A stretch of DNA of 9,655 nt from Nitrososphaerales archaeon (GTDB taxonomy: Archaea; Thermoproteota; Nitrososphaeria; Nitrososphaerales; Gagatemarchaeaceae). Every line of letters starts with the position of its first letter. Positions within the stretch are counted from its first letter, which is position 1. Where the stretch lies: assembly GCA_030040055.1 (NCBI GenBank), contig JASHUK010000175.1, forward strand, positions 1 to 9,655, written 5' to 3'. This document shows positions 5,633 through 9,655 of this stretch, one piece after another. The translations under genes and the position numbers were made by a program. The notes beneath the pieces are model-generated. The model was given only the letters and a program-made list of their open reading frames with translations, did no database searches and was not told where the DNA came from.

Positions 5633-6523
5633 ATGGAAGGCAAAAGTGGCAAGGTCACTGTCCTGGGAGCGGGGCTCATGGGCCACGGGATAGCGCAGGT
5701 GGCGTCCCAGACGGGCGGGTACGAGGTGTCGCTCCTAGATGTCAACAAGGAGCTGGTCGACAGGGGAATGGGGATGATCCGCGCCAGCCTCGGGAAGTTC
5801 GTCGAGAAGGGGAAGCTGAGTAAGGAGGACTCCGAAGCGGCGCTCGCGAGGGTGAAGCCGACGACGGACCTACCTGAGGCGCTGAAGGGGACGCAGCTCG
5901 TCATCGAAGCCGCGACCGAAGATCCTAAGCTGAAGCTAGACCTCTACCGGCGCGTCTCTGAGGCGGCTCCGAAGGAGGCCGTACTGGCGTCCAACACCTC
6001 CTCGATCAGCATTACCCTTCTGGCCTCCGCCACGTCCCGGCCCGAGCGGGTTTGCGGGATGCACTTCTTCAACCCGCCACAGCTGATGCCCCTGGTGGAG
6101 ATCATCCGGGGCAACAGGACGTCCGACGCCACGGTGTCGGCGGTCAAGGAAGCCTCCGCCAGGATGGGGAAGGAGACCGTCCTCTGCAAGAAGGACTCCC
6201 CGGGCTTCATAGTCAACCGGATACTCGTCCCGGCCCTGAACGAGGCCGTCTTCCTGGTACAGGAGGGGGTGGCGGACCCGGAGGACATCGACAAGGCGGT
6301 GAAGCTCGGCCTCAACTGGCCGATGGGCCCGCTGCAACTGCTCGACTACGTCGGGCTGGACACGACGTTCAACATCACCCAGGTTTTCATGCAGGAGTTC
6401 CAGGACTCCAAGTACCGCGCTTCGCCGATGCTCAGGGAGATGGTCAGGGCGGGCCTGAACGGGCGGAAGAGCGGAAGGGGGTTCTACGAGTGGGCGTCGG
6501 CCGGTTCCACTAAGACGAAGTGA
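5633..6523 (+). CDS. 3-hydroxyacyl-CoA (3-hydroxybutyryl-CoA type) dehydrogenase
   Basis: This 296-residue NAD(P)-dependent enzyme oxidises (S)-3-hydroxyacyl-CoA to 3-oxoacyl-CoA, or runs in reverse. It is full length for the single-domain PaaH/FadB2/Hbd family. Seen: Rossmann loop GAGLMGHGIA (12-21), D36 at the end of the second strand (favouring NAD), LVIEAATED (89-97), NTSSIS (121-126), catalytic His144 in GMHFFNPPQLMPLVEI with Glu156 as its partner, DSPGFIVNR (188-196), GPLQLLDYVGLD (232-243), and GRKSGRGFYEW (277-287). The gene has its own TATA-like box and is followed by a convergent thioesterase that overlaps its last 14 bp. With the hydratase, isomerase and thiolase downstream it completes a beta-oxidation-type sequence. 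Chain-length or dicarboxyl preference cannot be read. A role in a 3-hydroxypropionate/4-hydroxybutyrate-type cycle is an alternative. Confidence 0.93.
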   Translation: MEGKSGKVTVLGAGLMGHGIAQVASQTGGYEVSLLDVNKELVDRGMGMIRASLGKFVEKGKLSKEDSEAALARVKPTTDLPEALKGTQLVIEAATEDPKLKLDLYRRVSEAAPKEAVLASNTSSISITLLASATSRPERVCGMHFFNPPQLMPLVEIIRGNRTSDATVSAVKEASARMGKETVLCKKDSPGFIVNRILVPALNEAVFLVQEGVADPEDIDKAVKLGLNWPMGPLQLLDYVGLDTTFNITQVFMQEFQDSKYRASPMLREMVRAGLNGRKSGRGFYEWASAGSTKTK

Positions 6524-6914
6524 GGACTGACCTAAGGTCGTCGGGGAACGGGACCGCCCTTCCGCCTTTCCCGATGAGGGCGTGGACGGTGTGCCCCTCG
6601 CAGAGCAGGGCCCCTTCGGGGAGCTTCGTTATCTCGTTCTCGAACCTGATGCTGCTCTTCCCTACGGAGGCAACCCGGGTCTTGACCAGGACCTCGTCGT
6701 CGAAGCGCGCGGACGCCCTGTAGTCGGCGTGCGCCTGGACGACAGGAATGTTCAGCCCCCTCGCCTGCCAGTCCCTGTAGGCCAGCCCGATGTCGCGTAG
6801 GAGCCCGATCCTCCCCACCTCCATCCACGTGAAGTACTTCGCGTAGTACACCACCTGCATCGTGTCAGTCTCCTCGAACCTGACCCTGAGCTTCTGCTCG
6901 TGCCACCGGCCCAT
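6510..6914 (-). CDS. Hot-dog acyl-CoA thioesterase, YbgC/FadM (4HBT) family
   Basis: The 134-residue product has the 4-hydroxybenzoyl-CoA thioesterase fold and would hydrolyse an acyl-CoA. The signature LRVRFEETDTMQVVYYAKYF (9-28) carries the catalytic Asp17 in TDTMQVVYYAKY, where many YbgC proteins read TDxxGVVYHANY. It is followed by WMEVGRIGLLRDIGL (30-44), the central ADYRASARFDDEVLVKTRV (63-81), and SSIRFENEI (87-95). The usual His after VVY is Tyr24, a variant often seen in this family. The ATG at 6914 lies about 27 nt from its own TATA-like box. It converges on the dehydrogenase and overlaps it by 14 bp; it diverges from the crotonase operon. A likely role is to release CoA from stalled or excess intermediates of the adjacent pathway. 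Confidence 0.88.
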   Translation of the reverse strand: MGRWHEQKLRVRFEETDTMQVVYYAKYFTWMEVGRIGLLRDIGLAYRDWQARGLNIPVVQAHADYRASARFDDEVLVKTRVASVGKSSIRFENEITKLPEGALLCEGHTVHALIGKGGRAVPFPDDLRSVLTSS

Positions 6915-6937
6915 TGCCGCGTGGCCTCCGTACGCCC

Positions 6938-6945
6938 CTAATAAC
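6938..6945 (-). promoter_or_regulatory. TATA-like box of the thioesterase gene
   Basis: The minus strand reads GTTATTAG, centred about 27 nt upstream of the ATG at 6914. The spacing fits a leaderless transcript. Confidence 0.5.
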
Positions 6946-6992
6946 GTGGGGCCCCTGACGGCCGGGCCAAGAAGGCGAGTGGATATGGTAGC

Positions 6993-7000
6993 TTTTTCTA
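6993..7000 (+). promoter_or_regulatory. TATA-like box of the crotonase-Nif3-thiolase operon
   Basis: TTTTTCTA is centred about 26-27 nt before the GTG at 7023. It is about 55 bp from the oppositely oriented thioesterase box, so the 108-bp gap holds two separate back-to-back promoters. Confidence 0.45.
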
Positions 7001-7022
7001 TGCTCGCCGGACCCCCGGTGGC

Positions 7023-7799
7023 GTGCCTTACGAGACCATAGCGACGGCGAAGGAAGGCCCGCTCGGGTGCATAACCCTGAGCAGACCGGACGCGTTCAAC
7101 GCACTAAACACGAAGATGGTCACGGAGCTGATCGGCGCCCTCGGCGAGTTCGAGAAGGACGACGAAGTTAGGTGCGTGGTGATAGCAGGGAGCGAGAGGG
7201 CCTTCTCCGCCGGCGCGGACATCAAAGAGATGTCGGACATGACTGCGGTGCAGATGACGATGACGGGGCACTTCTTCCCTCTTTGGGACAAGGTGGGAAG
7301 GTACCCGAAGCCCGTAGTCGGGGCGCTGAGCGGCTTCGTGCTGGGAGGAGGACTCGAACTGGCGATGAGCTGCGACGTGCTCGTCGCGTCAGAGACGACG
7401 CAGCTGGGGCAGCCCGAGATCGACATCGGCGTGATGCCGGGGGGCGGGGGGACCCAGAGGCTGACGAGGGCCGTCGGCAAGTACAAGGCGATGGAGATGA
7501 TACTGACAGGGAAGAGGATAGGGGCTGAGGAGGCGAAGTCTCTGGGGCTGGTCAGCAGGGTCGTGCCGAAGGAGGCGTTCCTCGACGAGGCCAAGAAGAT
7601 CGGACGGGAGATATCCGCGAAGTCCCCCGTCGCCGTCAGACTGGCCAAGATGGCGGTCAACAAGTCCTTTGAGATGGGGCTGAGCGACGGGCTCGACTTC
7701 GAGCGGGAACTCTTCTACCTTCTCTTCGCGTCGGAGGACAAGGCCGAGGGTATGAAGGCGTTCATGGAGAAGCGCAGGCCGGAGTTCAAGGGGAAGTAG
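7023..7799 (+). CDS. Enoyl-CoA hydratase (crotonase family, both catalytic Glu present)
   Basis: The 258-residue product is a full-length crotonase that would hydrate trans-2-enoyl-CoA to 3-hydroxyacyl-CoA, the substrate of the dehydrogenase encoded at 5633. Seen: ITLSRPDAFNALN (17-29), the first oxyanion-hole and CoA loop RAFSAGADIKEM (59-70), GGGLELAMSCD (108-118) with catalytic Glu112 and oxyanion Gly109, and GQPEIDIGVMPGGGGTQRL (129-147) with catalytic Glu132. A C-terminal AEGMKAFMEKRRPEFKGK closes the trimerisation helix region. Having both Glu residues is the mark of a true hydratase rather than an isomerase. The GTG start is set by the TATA-like box at 6993. The next gene starts 1 nt after its stop. 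Candidate roles are crotonyl-CoA hydratase or a PaaF-like 2,3-dehydroadipyl-CoA hydratase. Confidence 0.92.
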   Translation: MPYETIATAKEGPLGCITLSRPDAFNALNTKMVTELIGALGEFEKDDEVRCVVIAGSERAFSAGADIKEMSDMTAVQMTMTGHFFPLWDKVGRYPKPVVGALSGFVLGGGLELAMSCDVLVASETTQLGQPEIDIGVMPGGGGTQRLTRAVGKYKAMEMILTGKRIGAEEAKSLGLVSRVVPKEAFLDEAKKIGREISAKSPVAVRLAKMAVNKSFEMGLSDGLDFERELFYLLFASEDKAEGMKAFMEKRRPEFKGK

Positions 7800-7800
7800 T

Positions 7801-8595
7801 TTGCAGTACGAGACCGTGAAGGCTGAGGTGAAGAACGGGGTCATGTGGGTGACCCTCAACAGGCCGGACAAGCTGAACGCCTTCAACGAACAGATGGGGG
7901 CCGACCTCCTGGAGGCACTGAAGGAGGGGGAGAAGAACCCCGAAGCCAGGTGCCTCGTCATCACCGGCGAGGGGAGGGCGTTCTCGGTAGGCGAGGACCT
8001 GAACACGAACAAGGGGGTCTACGACAGCGGCAAGCCGATGGCGCTGGGGGAGGTGCTGAAACGGAAGTACAACCCCATCGTCCAGAGGATCAGGAAGATG
8101 GACAAGCCCGTCCTGGCTGGCATCAACGGGGTGACCGCGGGCGCTGGGCTCGGGTTGGCCCTCGCATGCGACCTTAGGGCGGCTTCGTCGAAGGCTACCT
8201 TCCACGAGGCGTTCATCAAGGTCGGGCTTGCCCCCGACTCCGGGACCAGCTTCTGGCTGACCAGGATACTGGGGCTCGCGAAGGCGATGGAGGTCGGGAT
8301 GCTAGGAGAGCCGATAGACTCGACGGCGGCGCTCAACATGGGCCTGGTGAACTGGGTCTTCCCGGACGACAAGTTCCAGGAGGAGACCGCGCGCATCGCA
8401 GAGAGGCTCGCGAGGGGGCCTACCCGGGCGCTGGCCCTCACCAAAAGGGCGCTCAACAGGGCGATTGTCGTTGACATGGACTCGGCGCTCGAGTACGAAA
8501 CGTACCTCCAGGACATCGCAGGGAGGTCCAGGGACCACGTGGAGGGCGTGAAGGCATTCTTCGAGAAGAGAGAAGCGGGGTTCACAGGGCAGTAG
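7801..8595 (+). CDS. PaaG-like enoyl-CoA isomerase (crotonase family)
   Basis: This 264-residue second crotonase is clearly divergent from its neighbour. Seen: VTLNRPDKLNAFN (17-29), RAFSVGEDLN (59-68), GAGLGLALACDL (114-125) and AFIKVGLAPDSGTSFWLTRI (137-156). Gly118 replaces the first catalytic Glu of hydratases. The acidic residue in the second site is Asp146 in the APDSG motif, as in PaaG (ring-1,2-epoxyphenylacetyl-CoA isomerase/oxepin-CoA forming) and delta3-delta2 enoyl-CoA isomerases. It therefore probably moves a double bond rather than adding water. It has a TTG start 1 nt after the preceding stop, with AAGGGGAAG upstream as a possible ribosome site, and is surely co-transcribed. 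Alternatives are a 2,3-dehydroadipyl-CoA isomerase role or handling of unsaturated fatty acyl-CoAs. Confidence 0.87.
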   Translation: MQYETVKAEVKNGVMWVTLNRPDKLNAFNEQMGADLLEALKEGEKNPEARCLVITGEGRAFSVGEDLNTNKGVYDSGKPMALGEVLKRKYNPIVQRIRKMDKPVLAGINGVTAGAGLGLALACDLRAASSKATFHEAFIKVGLAPDSGTSFWLTRILGLAKAMEVGMLGEPIDSTAALNMGLVNWVFPDDKFQEETARIAERLARGPTRALALTKRALNRAIVVDMDSALEYETYLQDIAGRSRDHVEGVKAFFEKREAGFTGQ

Positions 8596-8605
8596 CGAGC
8601 CGGCC

Positions 8606-9448
8606 ATGAACACCCGCGACGTGATGGGCCTGGCCCTAAGGATGGCCGGGATGAAGTCGGTCCCGCCCGACTCCGGCGTCTGGGTCGAGGGCAGCGGGAT
8701 ACGGAAGGTCATGTTCGCGATAGACGCGGGCCCCTCCGAGCTCCTGCTGGCGAAGGAGCTGGGCTACGACCTCGTGGTGGCCCACCATCCCGTCGGTCCC
8801 GCGAAGCTGGGCTTCGCCAGGGTGATCCAGAGGCACGTCCAGTTCATGACGGAGAAGGGGGTCCCGAGGAAGACGGCGGTGAAGGCGGCCTCCGAGCTCG
8901 CGGAGAGGGTGTCTGTCAGGTCTCACCCCGTGAACTACATGCACGAGGTCGACTTCGCGAGGGAGCTCGGGATGCCGTTCGTGAACATCCACCTCCCCAT
9001 CGACCAGGTCACCAGGAACTCGCTGTTGTCGTCCATCGGCAGGATGGAACCCAGGACCGCGGGGCAGCTTGTCGACGGCCTGGAGAGGATCCGCGAGTTC
9101 AGGGAGGCGGAGACCAGGATAGAGCTGCAGATGGGCGAGAGGAGCGACCCTGTCGGGAAGTGGGTGCTGGTCTTCGCGGCGGGGACGAACGGCGGGTACC
9201 CGGTCGCGAAGGCCTACTTCGACCACGGGGTGAGGACGGTCATCTACCTACACGTGGACTACGACGAGCTCTCGAAGATCAGGAGGGACTGCAGGGGCAA
9301 CCTCGTGGTGCTCGGGCACATGGCCGGCGACTCGATAGGGATCAACATGTTCCTGGACGAGTTGGAGGAGCTGGGAGCAGAGGTCGGGACGTTAGGGGTG
9401 ATTGGACGCCCTGGGCACGGAGCCCAGCAAAGAAGAAAAGGGGCCTAG
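8606..9448 (+). CDS. Nif3-like dinuclear-metal-site protein
   Basis: The 280-residue product matches the NIF3 (NGG1-interacting factor 3/YbgI) family, whose members form toroidal assemblies with two metal ions per subunit and have poorly known functions. Seen: KVMFAIDAGPSELLLAKELG (34-53), the metal motif VVAHHPVG (57-64) with His60 and His61, NIHLPID (127-133) with His129 and Asp133, and the C-terminal LVVLGHMAGDSIGINMFLDE (233-252) with His238 and nearby acidic D242. The middle segment (about 70-115) is mostly helical and basic. Some YbgI-type members have been linked to GTP or nucleotide hydrolysis, but no substrate is evident here. It lies 10 bp after the isomerase stop and 15 bp before the thiolase start, embedded in the acyl-CoA operon. 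This suggests a role tied to that pathway, though it could be a passenger. Confidence 0.82.
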   Translation: MNTRDVMGLALRMAGMKSVPPDSGVWVEGSGIRKVMFAIDAGPSELLLAKELGYDLVVAHHPVGPAKLGFARVIQRHVQFMTEKGVPRKTAVKAASELAERVSVRSHPVNYMHEVDFARELGMPFVNIHLPIDQVTRNSLLSSIGRMEPRTAGQLVDGLERIREFREAETRIELQMGERSDPVGKWVLVFAAGTNGGYPVAKAYFDHGVRTVIYLHVDYDELSKIRRDCRGNLVVLGHMAGDSIGINMFLDELEELGAEVGTLGVIGRPGHGAQQRRKGA

Positions 9449-9463
9449 CTTCCGCGCGACCCT

Positions 9464-9655
9464 ATGGCCGGAGAACCAGTCATCGTCGAGTCGTTGAGGA
9501 CCCCGATCGGCAGGTACGGGGGGATCCTGCGATCCGTCAGGCCCGACGACCTGGCCGCGCTTACGATGAAAGAGGCCCTCGCGAGGGCTCGAATCGACCC
9601 TGGCTCGGTCGACGACGTCTACTTCGGCTGCTCCAACCAGGCCGGCGAGGACAAC
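9464..9655 (+). CDS. Thiolase (acyl-CoA C-acyltransferase), N-terminal part, cut by window edge
   Basis: Sixty-four residues from an ATG are open to the right edge. PVIVESLRTPIGRYGG (5-20), VRPDDLAALTMKEAL (25-39) and DDVYFGCSNQAGEDN (50-64) are the classical thiolase N-terminus. The GCxNQAGEDN ending is the form seen in PcaF/PaaJ 3-oxoadipyl-CoA thiolases and related acetyl-CoA acyltransferases. The active-site Cys, expected some 25-30 residues further on, is outside the window. The enzyme would cleave 3-oxoacyl-CoA made by the dehydrogenase to acetyl-CoA plus a shortened acyl-CoA, or condense two acetyl-CoA. It starts 15 bp after the Nif3-like gene. A purine-rich stretch AGAAGAAAAGGGG (9431-9443) about 27 nt upstream could be a ribosome site or a weak promoter. 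Confidence 0.87.
   Translation, partial: MAGEPVIVESLRTPIGRYGGILRSVRPDDLAALTMKEALARARIDPGSVDDVYFGCSNQAGEDN

Noticed and set aside
4951..5904. A long minus-strand open frame spanning the acetyltransferase and dehydrogenase starts
   Set aside because: Low-complexity product with no domain; it crosses two well-supported plus-strand genes.
1..9655. CRISPR array, insertion sequence, integron, toxin-antitoxin or defence genes
   Set aside because: No spaced direct repeats, no terminal inverted repeats with a transposase, and all sizeable genes have other clear assignments. No tRNA-associated attachment duplication was seen around 2740-2836.

Overview
The window reads as GC-rich archaeal chromosome. 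Four things point that way. The tRNA-Ser gene carries a 14-nt intron with a bulge-helix-bulge at the canonical 37/38 position and has no encoded CCA. AT-rich TATA-like (BoxA) elements sit about 26-30 nt upstream of start codons with almost no 5' leader, which suggests leaderless mRNAs. The tryptophan synthase beta chain is of the TrpB2 type. A PPOX-class (probably F420-linked) flavoenzyme lies at the left edge. The gene set would fit a Thermoproteota/Nitrososphaerota-like heterotroph, but this lineage guess is inference; only 'archaeon' is well supported.

Left part (1-1200): a truncated PPOX/F420-type split-barrel oxidoreductase and an HxlR-family winged-helix regulator lie on the minus strand. 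A SnoaL-like (NTF2-fold) protein diverges from the regulator on the plus strand. The regulator and the SnoaL-like gene appear to share one TATA-like element midway between their start codons, flanked by a perfect 7-bp inverted repeat that could be the regulator's operator.

Middle part (1285-2840): a stand-alone trpB2 gene, better started at the GTG at 1340 than at the upstream ATG, with a dyad just upstream of its TATA box. It converges on the intron-containing tRNA-Ser(UGA) gene on the minus strand.

Transport part (2911-5607): a tightly packed three-gene unit (4-bp overlap, then a 1-nt gap) encoding a DrrA-like ABC ATPase, an ABC-2 permease and a GNAT acetyltransferase, all behind one TATA-like box. 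It looks like an efflux unit with an added acetyltransferase.

Right part (5604-9655): an acyl-CoA cluster. It holds a 3-hydroxyacyl-CoA dehydrogenase; a convergent hot-dog thioesterase that overlaps it tail to tail by 14 bp; and an apparent operon of a hydratase-competent crotonase, a PaaG-like isomerase-type crotonase, a Nif3-like putative metal protein and a thiolase cut by the right edge. Together these supply isomerisation, hydration, oxidation and thiolysis of acyl-CoAs. The thiolase N-terminus and the PaaG-like isomerase resemble enzymes of the lower phenylacetyl-CoA/3-oxoadipyl-CoA route, so this may be an aromatic or dicarboxylic acyl-CoA branch rather than plain beta-oxidation. I see no CRISPR array, insertion sequence, rRNA or integration site. 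No gene-free stretch exceeds about 150 bases.
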